This document shows, one piece after another, positions 1-8,516 of a DNA stretch of 64,000 nt. The notes under the pieces are model-generated. The model was not told the origin of the DNA. It did no database searches and saw only the letters and a list, made by a program, of their open reading frames with translations. A program made the translations under genes and the position numbers. Origin of the DNA: Gilliamella sp. Pra-s52 (GTDB lineage Bacteria > Pseudomonadota > Gammaproteobacteria > Enterobacterales > Orbaceae); assembly GCF_009795805.1 (NCBI RefSeq), contig NZ_WTEY01000001.1, positions 310,001 to 374,000 of the forward strand. The letters are read 5' to 3'. The number at the start of each line of letters is the position of its first letter. The stretch's first letter is position 1.

Positions 1-27
1 AAAATAAATGATGAAAAAGGTTTTGCT

Positions 28-330
28 ATGGAAGATATTTCTGTTAAGAATTCATATGATGACTTTTTATCAACCGTGATTGTTGGTATTGGCGAGGTTT
101 CTGAAATGACAAAAATTCCAGTTAGAAAATTACGATATTGGGAAGAAAAAGGCATCATTAAAACAGTTGATCCACAATCTAAGTCTCGTCAATTTGATTT
201 AGCGAATATAAAAAAAATTGTTTTGATTCAAGAATTAATGGAAGATGGATATTCGTTGGATGGTGCTGCCAAAAAAGTTGAAGATAGAATTGCAAAAATA
301 GAATCATTAATGAATCTAATTCAAATGTAA
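28..330 (+). CDS. Small MerR-family transcriptional regulator
   Basis: A 100-residue protein with a MerR-type winged helix-turn-helix. Residues about 20-60 carry the family pattern (IGEVSEMTKIPVRKLRYWEEKGII), where the first helix-turn-helix is followed by the RYWE..G wing segment. The rest (about 60-100) is a short helix (MEDGYSLDGAAKKVEDRIAK) and there is no cysteine-containing metal or drug-binding domain. This resembles short GlnR/TnrA-like MerR proteins more than metal sensors. The ATG at 28 has a good ribosome binding site (AAAAAGG at 14-20). Its target is unknown. The protein stands alone at the window edge, so an upstream partner cannot be excluded. Confidence 0.8.
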   Translation: MEDISVKNSYDDFLSTVIVGIGEVSEMTKIPVRKLRYWEEKGIIKTVDPQSKSRQFDLANIKKIVLIQELMEDGYSLDGAAKKVEDRIAKIESLMNLIQM

Positions 331-764
331 TTGTATGTATATTTGTTTTTTTATATTGTAATAATATTAATTTAAGTTCTAGTCATTAATTGGTTTTATA
401 ATCATATTTTCAATATGAGTATTTTATTATTTTGCTTATCAATTGATGGCTTTATTAAGTTTATTATTGATAGGTTTTTATTAATATTTTAGTAAGCCTT
501 TTTTAGGATAAACAGATAAAACCGATATCTAATGTCACATTAAAATAATTACCTCAAGGTAAATCGTTTGTTGACGTTGATGGTGTTTGCTGTGGTGAAA
601 AGTTAGAAGGCTGTTATTTAGAAATGGCCTTTAATTATAATGGCTGTTATATTTTTATTTTTAACTTAAAATGGGCAATCAAAATAACGATTGCCAAAGT
701 TTAATTTTGTTAAAAATCATATGTTGCTGTTTGATTTAACATTGCATGTAAATTCGTTATTGTT
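331..764. other. AT-rich intergenic region
   Basis: A 434-base gap between the MerR gene and the SDR gene. No complete gene is visible. It holds AT-rich sequence and one open, coding-like stretch at 549-704, listed separately as a possible gene remnant. I see no convincing terminator or promoter. Confidence 0.6.
549..704 (+). pseudogene. Possible gene remnant, function unknown
   Basis: An open frame of 51 codons bounded by TAA at 546-548 and TAA at 702-704, with no plausible start codon. The translation looks protein-like (KSFVDVDGVCCGEKLEGCY, then LEMAFNYNGCYIFIFNLKW) and is richer in G and C than its surroundings. It looks like the 3' end of a gene whose 5' part is gone. I do not recognise the family. 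It could still be chance. Confidence 0.3.
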
Positions 765-1550
765 TTAATTTTGATTTTCTGACGGATTTCCTGAATAAGG
801 AAATATGCTGTCTTTTAGTGAAAAAGAGAAATCTTTAGTATTAATCTCGCCAATAATGTTGTTACTATCGTATAAAGCCAGTAAAAATTCGGCCATTTGC
901 TTGGCTGTATGGTACTTTGTAAAACTCGTATCGTAGTTGTATTCACTGACATTATTGGCTTTTTCACCAAATTCTGTTTTTGTTGCAGCGGGAGCTAATA
1001 CCTTTGCGGTTAATTGGGCATTAGCTTGCTTTAATTCCTGTGCTAGCCCTTCGGTAAAGGCGTTGACATAGAATTTTGTTGCGCAATAGGTTACTGCATT
1101 GGGAACGATAGTATATCCGCCTCGTGAGGAGATATTTATGAGTTGTGTTCCGGGTTCATTTTGATATTTACGTACATATAGTGTTGAAAAAATCGTTAGA
1201 GTTTCAATATTTAAATGAAGCATTGATTCTATTTTTACTAAATCTTGATCACGAACACTGCCGTAATGACCAAAACCAGCATTATTAATCCATGTTTCAA
1301 TAAAATAGTTGCTTAAATCATTAAAAAGGGAATAAGCGTTGGTTGGCTGTGATAAATCACAAACTTTTATAATTACTTCTAATGTTGGGTTAATTTTTGC
1401 TATTTCTTGTCGTAAATGTTCTAAATTTTCTTGTCTTCTTGCTGTAATAATAAGGTTTTTATTTCGTTTGGCAAAGGCAAGGGCGGTTGCATAACCTATG
1501 CCAGAACTGGCGCCGGTTATAACAGTATATCTTTTATTTGGATTGATCAT
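765..1550 (-). CDS. Short-chain dehydrogenase/reductase (SDR)
   Basis: A classical SDR of 261 residues: an NAD(P)(H)-dependent oxidoreductase with a Rossmann fold. Visible motifs are the cofactor-binding TGASSGIG at residues 12-19, the structural NNAG at 89-92, and the catalytic triad Ser142, Tyr155 and Lys159 (YCATK). TAR at 36-38 after the second strand suggests NADPH preference. The cytoplasmic substrate cannot be read from the sequence. The start has GGAAAT upstream. It follows the NADP-binding reductase gene on the same strand with a 115-base gap, and the LysR gene lies beyond, so the three may form a regulator-plus-two-oxidoreductases cluster (inference). Confidence 0.85.
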   Translation of the reverse strand: MINPNKRYTVITGASSGIGYATALAFAKRNKNLIITARRQENLEHLRQEIAKINPTLEVIIKVCDLSQPTNAYSLFNDLSNYFIETWINNAGFGHYGSVRDQDLVKIESMLHLNIETLTIFSTLYVRKYQNEPGTQLINISSRGGYTIVPNAVTYCATKFYVNAFTEGLAQELKQANAQLTAKVLAPAATKTEFGEKANNVSEYNYDTSFTKYHTAKQMAEFLLALYDSNNIIGEINTKDFSFSLKDSIFPYSGNPSENQN

Positions 1551-1665
1551 TTTTATTTCCTTTAATTAATATTTCAAATTTCTTTTTAAGTAACACTATT
1601 TAACCTATTGAATAGGCGATAAATGTGTCTTCATTATGATAGAAGAAAGGGCTTATTTTGATTTT

Positions 1666-2343
1666 TTATCTTTGTTGATTATTTGTTTGCCATGAATTAT
1701 GCGGTACTTCAAATTCTCTTGTGGTTTGTGCTATAGCATCACTTAACTGCTGACGATTTAGTGGTATGCAATAGGCTGGTTTTGCTCGTTCAAATCGCCA
1801 ACTGTCTGATAAAGTACCTACATCAATATAATCATAGCCGATATTTTCTAGTAGATTGATAACAGTCTGTTTGGCGGCTAAATCGTTTCCAGCGATAGGA
1901 ATTGCTCTTCTATCGGATTGATCATTAGGTTTTGCATCTTTAACAACATCTTTAGCAAGAATTGCATTGAAGACTTTAACGACTTTGGACTTATTAAGAT
2001 GTTTGGCCACTAACTCACTGGTTGTTATTTCATATTTATCTAATGGTTCTAAATACCCATCGCGTTCAGGGTAATAGTTAGTAGCATCAAGTACTATTTT
2101 GCCTCGGAGTAATTCAGTGGGTAACTGTGTATAATTGATAAAAGGAATAGCAACGAGAATGATATCAGCAAATTTAATGGCTTCTTCTTGGCTTCCAATT
2201 TGACAGTTTAAGCGTGTAGCTACACTAAATAGTGTACTTTTATCTCTAGAATTGCTTAGCATAACTTGATAACCTGCTTGCATAAATAGTGTTGCGCAAG
2301 CTTGACTGACAAATCCTGCACCTATAATGCCGATTTTTTTCAT
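1666..2343 (-). CDS. NADP-dependent reductase, F420-dependent oxidoreductase family
   Basis: A 225-residue protein with an N-terminal dinucleotide-binding fold (KKIGIIGAGFVSQACATLF, GxGxxS type). It resembles the NADP oxidoreductase, coenzyme F420-dependent family. An IILVAIPF segment and a conserved GK.V.DATNYYPERDG region follow. Enterobacteria do not make F420, so NADPH is the likely cofactor with an unknown partner substrate. The ATG at 2343 has an AAGGAG site 9 bases upstream. It is transcribed divergently from the LysR regulator across 107 bases, the usual geometry for a LysR target. Confidence 0.75.
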   Translation of the reverse strand: MKKIGIIGAGFVSQACATLFMQAGYQVMLSNSRDKSTLFSVATRLNCQIGSQEEAIKFADIILVAIPFINYTQLPTELLRGKIVLDATNYYPERDGYLEPLDKYEITTSELVAKHLNKSKVVKVFNAILAKDVVKDAKPNDQSDRRAIPIAGNDLAAKQTVINLLENIGYDYIDVGTLSDSWRFERAKPAYCIPLNRQQLSDAIAQTTREFEVPHNSWQTNNQQR

Positions 2344-2419
2344 ATATTTACTCCTTTTAGATATTCGCTTGATTTATGCTATGATATTTGTAAAATAAAA
2401 AGTAATAAATATCTTAAAA

Positions 2420-2436
2420 GTTGTTTTATTAACAAC
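2420..2436. promoter_or_regulatory. Candidate LysR operator (inverted repeat)
   Basis: In the divergent spacer between the reductase and the LysR gene there is a perfect 6-bp inverted repeat, GTTGTT-TTATT-AACAAC. It contains a T-N11-A spacing, the loose hallmark of LysR-type binding sites. The position fits autoregulation and control of the divergent gene. Only the symmetry and context support it. Confidence 0.4.
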
Positions 2437-2450
2437 TATCGGTTGGTAAT

Positions 2451-3341
2451 ATGGATTTATTTAGGAGTATGGAAGCTTTTGTATTGACTGTAAAAACAGG
2501 TTCATTTGCATCAGCTTCTATTTCATTAAATACCTCTCCTCAAATGGTTGCGAAATATATTCTTTTTTTAGAAACGCAATTAGGGCTAAAGTTACTTAAT
2601 CGAACAACTCGCTCACAAAATCTTACTGAATTTGGTAAGCAGTATTATGAACGTTGCTTAAGTATTTTGGGTGAAGTTAAAGCTACCACTATGCTTGCAC
2701 AACAATTTTTAGACGAACCTAGTGGAGTGCTTAGAATTAGTGCACCATTTACGTTTGGTAATTCTGCTTTAGTGTCACTAATTAGTCGGTTTCTAAATTG
2801 TTATCCAAAAATTAGTGTTGATATTCAGTTGAGTGATCATTATGTTGATTTAGTTAAGGATGGTTTTGATATCGCGTTTCGTATTGGTGATTTGAGTGAT
2901 TCTAGCCTCATTGCTCGTAGACTTAATCCTCATCAACTTATTTTTGCTGCTTCACCAAATTATTTGGCAGAATATGGTATTCCACTAACACCATATGATT
3001 TGAAACAACATCGGTGTTTGGTTTATCAGTATGCTAATCAAAATAGCAAAGACTATATTTGGCCATTTATGATTAATGGTGAATTAATTAATATTCCTAT
3101 ATCAGGATCATTTCAAAGCAATCAGACGTCGGCTTTAGCGATAGCGGCAATTGAAGGATTAGGTATCACAATGTTACCTGAAGCTATGTTACAAGAACCG
3201 ATCACGCAAAAGAAATTACTTCCTGTATTACAGTCATTTTTACCACCCGCGAAGCAGCTTAATATGCTTTACACAGCTGATTGTCAGCAACTACCAAAGT
3301 TAAAAGCATTTATTGAATTTGTGCTGAATGCGATGGCTTGA
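2451..3341 (+). CDS. LysR-family transcriptional regulator
   Basis: A 296-residue LysR regulator. The N-terminal winged helix-turn-helix (about 1-60) begins MDLFRSMEAFVLTVKTGSFA, and NTSPQMVAKYILFLE forms the recognition helix. A two-lobed substrate-binding domain (about 90-290) includes the typical LRISAPFTFG and GLGITMLPEAM segments. The MDxFxxMxxFVxVV start is typical of the CrgA/YafC-like subgroup. The ribosome binding site is weak (GG 10-14 bases upstream). It is divergent from the reductase and probably controls it and the SDR gene. The inducer is unknown. Confidence 0.88.
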   Translation: MDLFRSMEAFVLTVKTGSFASASISLNTSPQMVAKYILFLETQLGLKLLNRTTRSQNLTEFGKQYYERCLSILGEVKATTMLAQQFLDEPSGVLRISAPFTFGNSALVSLISRFLNCYPKISVDIQLSDHYVDLVKDGFDIAFRIGDLSDSSLIARRLNPHQLIFAASPNYLAEYGIPLTPYDLKQHRCLVYQYANQNSKDYIWPFMINGELINIPISGSFQSNQTSALAIAAIEGLGITMLPEAMLQEPITQKKLLPVLQSFLPPAKQLNMLYTADCQQLPKLKAFIEFVLNAMA

Positions 3342-3363
3342 GTGATAATTACGTTTAAATATA

Positions 3364-3394
3364 ATAAAAAAGGCGATTATTTCGCCTTTTTTAT
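3364..3394. terminator. Bidirectional terminator between lysR-type gene and tolC
   Basis: The stem pairs AAAAAAGGCGA (3366-3376) with TCGCCTTTTTT (3382-3392) around a short TTATT loop. The A and T runs on both sides allow it to serve the LysR gene on the plus strand and tolC on the minus strand. Confidence 0.85.
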
Positions 3395-3413
3395 TATATA
3401 ACTAATACGATAA

Positions 3414-4760
3414 TTATTTTATAGTTACTAAAGTGCTAACTTCTTTTCCTAACATATTGTTTAGATAGACTAAATCGTCTGCAGTTAATGTGCCAACAGC
3501 ATATTTAAGTTGTAGTAGACTAGTTAAGTAATTATATTTTGCATCAGATAAGTTTCGTTTAGAATTATATAGTTGTGTAGTAGCATTTAATACATCAACA
3601 ATGGTTCGTGTTCCAACTTGATAACCCGAATTGGTGGCGTTTAATGAACTTTGCGCAGAAACGACGGCTTGTTGATAAGCTTTAATTGCACTAATGGATG
3701 ATGAAATATTATTGTACGATGAACGGACTTGATTAATAACACTACGATTAGTGCTTTCTAGTTTTTCGCTGAAACTTACATAGTTTTGTTGGGCTTGTTC
3801 AACTTTAGACATTGTTGCTCCACCTGAAAATATAGGTAGATTTACACTGACGCCAACATAGTTGTTCCCTGAATAAGATTTGCCACCATGTGCACCTGGT
3901 GCTATGTTGTTACCATATCTATCAGTTTTATTTAAATTTGTCGATGCATCTAAACTTGCTGTTGGTAAATGACCTGATTGTGAGAGTTTGATTTGCTCAC
4001 GTGCTATGTCTTGATTTAACCTCATTGTTAATAAATTAAGATTAGACGTTTCAGATTGTTTTAATAATGTACTGATTTGTGTTGGGGTTTCAGTTTTAAA
4101 TGTATTACTGTTAATACTTGCTAAATTTGAATAAAAACGACCACTTACTTGGCGTAAATTTTCGATTGCATTGTTTAACTCATTTAATGCGTTAACTTGT
4201 TGAGCTACAGTCAGATCATAGTTTGCTTGAGCATTTTGTACATCAGTAATTGCTACTAAACCAACTTGATGTTGTTGGCGTGTTTGCTCTAATTGGCGCC
4301 CAATTGCTTTTTTCTGTGCATCAATAAAGCTTAATGCATCAAGTGCTTTTAACACATTAAAATAAGCAACAGAAGTATTTAAGATTAATGTTTGACCTTG
4401 GTATTGATAGGCAATATCGGCAATACTTGCTTGTTTTTTAGTAATATCTAAGGCTTTCCAATTTGAGAAATTAAAAATGCTTTGTGATACTGCGATTTGG
4501 TATAAGTTGCCGCTTTTAGATTTTATACCACTGTTATCACGTCGACCATGATTAACACCATAAGAAGCGCTCAAACCAATCTGTGGTAGCAAACTCGCTC
4601 GAGAACCAGAAATTGCTGCATATGCTTTGTTTTTTTCAGCTAATGAACTGCGTAGATCTGGATTAGTTTCTTTTGCCTGTTCATAAACTTGTATTAAATT
4701 TTCAGCAAAGACAGATTGGCTTAATATTAAGCCGACTAAAAAGGTTAAAGTTTTTTTCAT
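3414..4760 (-). CDS. tolC: Outer membrane efflux/export channel TolC
   Basis: TolC-family outer membrane factor. Its trimer forms the periplasm-spanning tunnel for RND and ABC efflux pumps and type I secretion. Residues 1-20 form a signal peptide (MKKTLTFLVGLILSQSVFA, cleavage before EN). Two repeated OEP domains follow with long Gln/Asn-rich helices. At 448 residues it is shorter than E. coli TolC (about 493), mainly at the C terminus. I chose ATG at 4760, with AGAAG upstream, over an in-frame TTG at 4763. It is divergent from nudF, as in E. coli (tolC | nudF-yqiB-cpdA), which supports tolC over another OEP paralogue. Confidence 0.88.
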   Translation of the reverse strand: MKKTLTFLVGLILSQSVFAENLIQVYEQAKETNPDLRSSLAEKNKAYAAISGSRASLLPQIGLSASYGVNHGRRDNSGIKSKSGNLYQIAVSQSIFNFSNWKALDITKKQASIADIAYQYQGQTLILNTSVAYFNVLKALDALSFIDAQKKAIGRQLEQTRQQHQVGLVAITDVQNAQANYDLTVAQQVNALNELNNAIENLRQVSGRFYSNLASINSNTFKTETPTQISTLLKQSETSNLNLLTMRLNQDIAREQIKLSQSGHLPTASLDASTNLNKTDRYGNNIAPGAHGGKSYSGNNYVGVSVNLPIFSGGATMSKVEQAQQNYVSFSEKLESTNRSVINQVRSSYNNISSSISAIKAYQQAVVSAQSSLNATNSGYQVGTRTIVDVLNATTQLYNSKRNLSDAKYNYLTSLLQLKYAVGTLTADDLVYLNNMLGKEVSTLVTIK

Positions 4761-4898
4761 CAATCTTCTCTTTAAAAATCATTAAAATATAGTAGTATTT
4801 TTAATGGTATAATTTTAGCAGATAATTAACATATAGTAAGCATAGTTTATGTCTATTCGCACTTTTTATTCAAATTCAATTTAAATTTGGGATTTTAT

Positions 4899-5528
4899 AT
4901 GAAAATTAAAGGTAATCCAGTTCGTTTTGATAAAAACGATGTGGTTAATTTGACTAAGAAAGTTTTGTATAAAGGTTTTTTTTCTTTATTTGAATATCGT
5001 TTTCAATATCGTAAATTTGATGGTTCAATGAGCGAAGTTGTAGCTCGTGAAATTTTGGAACGTGGTCATGCGGTTGTACTTTTAGCTTATGATGCTAAAC
5101 GTGATGACGTTGTATTAATTGAACAAATTCGAATTGCCGCTATTGAAACTCAAGATAGTCCATGGATGCTAGAACTTATTGCCGGTATGATGGATCATGA
5201 AAATGAGTCATATGAAGATGTAGCAAGGCGTGAAGCTATGGAGGAAGCCGGAGTCACTGTAGGTAGATGTAAACCTATAATCAGTTATTTGGCATCACCA
5301 GGAGGTTTGACTGAACGACTGCATATTTTGGTGGGTGAAGTTGATTCATCAACCGCTAAAGGTATTCACGGCCTAGCTGAAGAAAACGAAGATATTAAAG
5401 TTCATGTTGTAAGCCGATCTCAAGCTTATCAATGGGTAGAAGATGGAATTATTAATAATGCTGCATCCATTATTGCACTTCAATGGTTAGAGCTTAATCA
5501 TGAGTCATTAAAAAAAGAGTGGAAATAA
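4899..5528 (+). CDS. nudF: ADP-ribose pyrophosphatase NudF
   Basis: Nudix hydrolase that cleaves ADP-ribose to AMP and ribose 5-phosphate in the cytoplasm. The Nudix box reads GMMDHENESYEDVARREAM followed by EEAGV, so the REAMEEAGV core is intact. The spacing from the leading Gly to the first Glu is one residue longer (six instead of five) than the usual GX5E. The family signature LASPGG and the C-terminal NAASIIALQWLELNH match NudF. I chose the ATG at 4899 (209 residues, as in E. coli) over an upstream in-frame TTG at 4887. It is divergent from tolC and precedes cpdA. yqiB, which lies between nudF and cpdA in E. coli, is missing. Confidence 0.92.
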   Translation: MKIKGNPVRFDKNDVVNLTKKVLYKGFFSLFEYRFQYRKFDGSMSEVVAREILERGHAVVLLAYDAKRDDVVLIEQIRIAAIETQDSPWMLELIAGMMDHENESYEDVARREAMEEAGVTVGRCKPIISYLASPGGLTERLHILVGEVDSSTAKGIHGLAEENEDIKVHVVSRSQAYQWVEDGIINNAASIIALQWLELNHESLKKEWK

Positions 5529-5567
5529 TTTTTTAATGATTAGATTTAATTATTTCTTTCATAAAAG

Positions 5568-5610
5568 TGTGATCTATTTTACACTTTAATATAACACTAG
5601 GATTTATAAT
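5568..5610 (+). promoter_or_regulatory. CRP-dependent promoter of cpdA (class II geometry)
   Basis: TGTGA-TCTATT-TTACA at 5568-5583 matches the CRP consensus TGTGA-N6-TCACA at 9 of 10 core positions. It sits in a longer dyad (AAAGTGT at 5564-5570, ACACTTT at 5581-5587). A perfect -10 element TATAAT lies at 5605-5610, predicting a start near 5617. The CRP centre (5575.5) then falls at about -41.5, the classic class II activator position, and there is no good -35 element. This would place cpdA under cAMP-CRP control. Confidence 0.65.
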
Positions 5611-5696
5611 AAAAATTATGTTTCCAGTCACAATGTTTATTTTGTTGCTGACATTATTAACCATAATTATAGATTGATAAATAATTGGGGTAAATT

Positions 5697-6527
5697 TTGG
5701 AGTCATTTTTAAAACTTCCAATTCGGAATAGAAATTACGGTAGAATATTACATATAACTGATACTCATCTTTTTTCAGATGATGATAGCTCGTTGTTGGG
5801 AGTTCATTCTAATGCTAGCTTTTTATCAGTTATTAATGAAATTGAACGTAGTAACAAGAAGTTTGATTTGATTGTAGCGAGTGGTGATTTTGTTCAGGAC
5901 GGTTCTAAAAAAGCTTATGCCCGTTTTGCTAAGCAAATAAATAAGTTTAATACGCCTTGTGTATGGTTGGCTGGTAACCATGATAATTATGCTTATATGC
6001 AAGATGTATTTGATAACTATCAACTTGCCGATAATAAAATAGTTCAACTAGGAAGCAAATGGTTAATTGTTTTATTAAATAGCCAAGTTGTGGGGCAGGC
6101 TTATGGTTTTTTACCAGAATCTGAACTTGAGTTTTTACAAAATGCTTTAACTAAATACTCTTCTAGATATGTGTTAGTTTTTTTACATCATCATCCAATT
6201 AGTTCTGGCTGCCATTGGTTAGATCAGCACATTTTGAAAAATAGTGGACAATTAGAGCAGATTATTCAACAACATCCTAATATAAAGGGAATTGGTTGGG
6301 GCCACATTCATCAAAAACAGGATTATATTTGGCATCATTGTAATGCTTTTTCAACGCCTTCAACTTGTTTTCAATTTAAACCTGAATGCTATGATTTTCA
6401 ATTATCAAGTGACGATGCTCCCGGTTGGCGAGAAATTAAACTTAATGCTGATGGTTCTATCGAGAGTGATGTTTATAGATTAACAAACAATCAGTTTTTA
6501 CCAGATATTTCTCAGAATGGTTATTAA
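5697..6527 (+). CDS. cpdA: 3',5'-cAMP phosphodiesterase CpdA
   Basis: Cytoplasmic metallophosphoesterase that hydrolyses cAMP to AMP. All metal-binding motifs are present in order: ITDTHLF, ASGDFVQDG, AGNHDNY, FLHHHPI and GWGHIHQ. At 276 residues it matches E. coli CpdA (275). The start is TTG at 5697, preceded by GGGG at 5687-5690 and giving MESFLKLP. E. coli CpdA also begins MESLLTLP, so the non-ATG start is credible. A strong CRP site precedes the gene. yqiA and parE do not follow it here, and cls is convergent. Confidence 0.92.
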   Translation: MESFLKLPIRNRNYGRILHITDTHLFSDDDSSLLGVHSNASFLSVINEIERSNKKFDLIVASGDFVQDGSKKAYARFAKQINKFNTPCVWLAGNHDNYAYMQDVFDNYQLADNKIVQLGSKWLIVLLNSQVVGQAYGFLPESELEFLQNALTKYSSRYVLVFLHHHPISSGCHWLDQHILKNSGQLEQIIQQHPNIKGIGWGHIHQKQDYIWHHCNAFSTPSTCFQFKPECYDFQLSSDDAPGWREIKLNADGSIESDVYRLTNNQFLPDISQNGY

Positions 6528-6565
6528 TAAATAATAAAGGGGATGCTTGAAGAACTAAATAAAAA

Positions 6566-8029
6566 TTATAGTAATGGTGCAAAAAAGTAAAACAGCCGTT
6601 CAACAACCCGTTGCCAAATTGGGCGTTGGTTCCATTCTTCAGTTTTTACTTTATCTGAGTTAGATAAATATTTTTTTAAGAGCAATGCTAACGATTTAGC
6701 GAATTCTATGTCATCAATCACTGTTGTGATTTCAAAATTAAGCCATAAGCTACGCATATCTAAATTAACAGTACCAACAAGACTTAGCTGGTTATCGATT
6801 AGAACGCTTTTTGTGTGTAATAGGTTATCATTGAATTGATAGAGTTTTACACCACCATTTAATAATTCAGAAAAAAATGCTCGGCTTGCCCATTTTACCA
6901 TTAGTGAGTCATTTTTTTTGGGGATGATGATGATGACTTCTACTCCCCTTTGAGCTGCGGTACAGACAGCATGTAAAATATCATCGCTAGGTACTAAATA
7001 AGGTGTTGTAAAAATAATTTGGTCTTGTGCTGAATAGATCGCTGTTAATAACACTTGGTGAATCATGTTTTCCATATAACCTGGGCCAGATGCTATTAAT
7101 TGCATTATGTGTTTTTTATCCTCTGGTGGTTCGGCGAAGTCGGTTATTTTGGGTAGAGTTAAATGTTTGCCTGTTTCTAGTTCCCAATCACTGGCGTATA
7201 TGGCACTCATTAACGTTGTTATAGGGCCATTCATTCTGACCATAATATCAACCCATTCACCAACATGTTTATTTTGTTTAAAAAAGCGAGGATCAACTAT
7301 ATTCATACTGCCAGTATAGGATATATAATTGTCGATGATGGCTACTTTTCGGTGTTGGCGTAAGTCCAGTCGTCTAAACATAAATCGAAGTAAGTTTACT
7401 TGTAAAGCTTCAACAATGATAATTCCTGCATCACGCATTCTTTTATTCGCATCAGTTTTTATAAAATGTCTGCTACCTGCAGAATCAACCATTAATCGAC
7501 AAGTTACACCTCGCTTAGTTGCTTGTATTAGTGCTTGTTCAACATCATCAGCACGACCACCTTCATTCCAGATATAAAATACCATTTCGATATTTGATGT
7601 TGCTTTATTTATATCGTCAATTAAACGGTCAAAAATTTCGTTAGTTTCGCTTAGTAGTTCGATGTGATTACCATTAATTCCATCAAGACCTGTTTGGTGT
7701 TTGCAAAGTTGAAAAATTGGTTTACTTACTTGACTAACATTACTGGTAAAAATATCAGAAAATTCACTTAGACGATTAATAAACTTTGAAATAGTTGGAC
7801 GCATTTTTTGCGCCCGTTTAACGCGTTGTTGTCCTAAGTGAGCCTCTCCTAGGGCAAAATAAAGGAACACTCCGACAAGTGGTAATATATAAATAACTAA
7901 CATCCATGCAATGACATAAGTTGTTGGTCTTCGTTTGAAGACGATCCGTAATGTTGTTGAAACAATGATCAACCAATAAACAAAAAAGATCAAAGTGCTA
8001 ATTAAAGCATGAAATGTGGTAAATTGCAT
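6566..8029 (-). CDS. clsA: Cardiolipin synthase A
   Basis: Inner-membrane enzyme that joins two phosphatidylglycerols into cardiolipin plus glycerol. At 487 residues it is almost exactly the length of E. coli ClsA (486). Two N-terminal membrane segments (about 6-30 and 37-60) precede two phospholipase-D domains. Each domain has an HKD motif: HRKVAIIDNYISYTGSMN and HTKSVLIDNQLSLVGTVN. The gene is convergent with cpdA and is followed closely upstream by yciA on the same strand, 6 bases away, suggesting co-transcription with yciA and yciB. Confidence 0.92.
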   Translation of the reverse strand: MQFTTFHALISTLIFFVYWLIIVSTTLRIVFKRRPTTYVIAWMLVIYILPLVGVFLYFALGEAHLGQQRVKRAQKMRPTISKFINRLSEFSDIFTSNVSQVSKPIFQLCKHQTGLDGINGNHIELLSETNEIFDRLIDDINKATSNIEMVFYIWNEGGRADDVEQALIQATKRGVTCRLMVDSAGSRHFIKTDANKRMRDAGIIIVEALQVNLLRFMFRRLDLRQHRKVAIIDNYISYTGSMNIVDPRFFKQNKHVGEWVDIMVRMNGPITTLMSAIYASDWELETGKHLTLPKITDFAEPPEDKKHIMQLIASGPGYMENMIHQVLLTAIYSAQDQIIFTTPYLVPSDDILHAVCTAAQRGVEVIIIIPKKNDSLMVKWASRAFFSELLNGGVKLYQFNDNLLHTKSVLIDNQLSLVGTVNLDMRSLWLNFEITTVIDDIEFAKSLALLLKKYLSNSDKVKTEEWNQRPIWQRVVERLFYFFAPLL

Positions 8030-8035
8030 ACTTAG

Positions 8036-8491
8036 TTAATTATTAGTTAAGTTTAATTTAGTAAGCGGATCTTTAGTGCAATCATAATTTTGAAAAACTT
8101 CTGGTAATGGTTTGGGGTTATTATGCTTATCAACTGAAACATAAGTAAATACAGCATCGGTTATGCAAAAACGTTCTGTAGTATCAAATGTATCAATGAC
8201 TTTTTTTACCCAAACCTCAATACCAATGGTGATAGATGTTTTTCCTGTTTTAATGCATTGTGCGTAACAACAAACAACATCCCCTACCATTGCTGGTTTG
8301 TAAAATGTAATACTACTAGCATTAACTGTTACAACTCGATTTCTAGCGATCTCTTTTGATAAAATACCACCAGCAAGATCCATTTGAGACATGATCCACC
8401 CGCCAAAAATATGTCCATGGGGATTGGTGTCTGCAGGCATAGCCAGAGTTCTTAGGACTAGTTGTCCCTTAGGGGCTATATTTTGTGTCAT
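8036..8491 (-). CDS. yciA: Acyl-CoA thioesterase YciA
   Basis: Hot-dog fold thioesterase that hydrolyses a broad range of acyl-CoAs. The N-terminal half follows YciA closely (LVLRTLAMPADTNPHGHIFGG, then WIMSQMDLAGG, where NPHGHIFGG bears the catalytic Asn/Asp region). GDVVCCYA and IEVWVKK also match. I chose ATG at 8491 because GGAG lies 9 bases upstream. An in-frame ATG at 8506 would add five residues. The C terminus is about 20 residues longer than in E. coli. In E. coli yciA also neighbours yciB. Confidence 0.9.
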   Translation of the reverse strand: MTQNIAPKGQLVLRTLAMPADTNPHGHIFGGWIMSQMDLAGGILSKEIARNRVVTVNASSITFYKPAMVGDVVCCYAQCIKTGKTSITIGIEVWVKKVIDTFDTTERFCITDAVFTYVSVDKHNNPKPLPEVFQNYDCTKDPLTKLNLTNN

Positions 8492-8516
8492 GCTAAAATA
8501 CTCCATTTGTACTATA

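Noticed and set aside
5533-5721. 62-codon minus-strand frame between nudF and cpdA
   Set aside because: It overlaps the cpdA promoter and start, begins without a ribosome binding site, and does not resemble YqiB.
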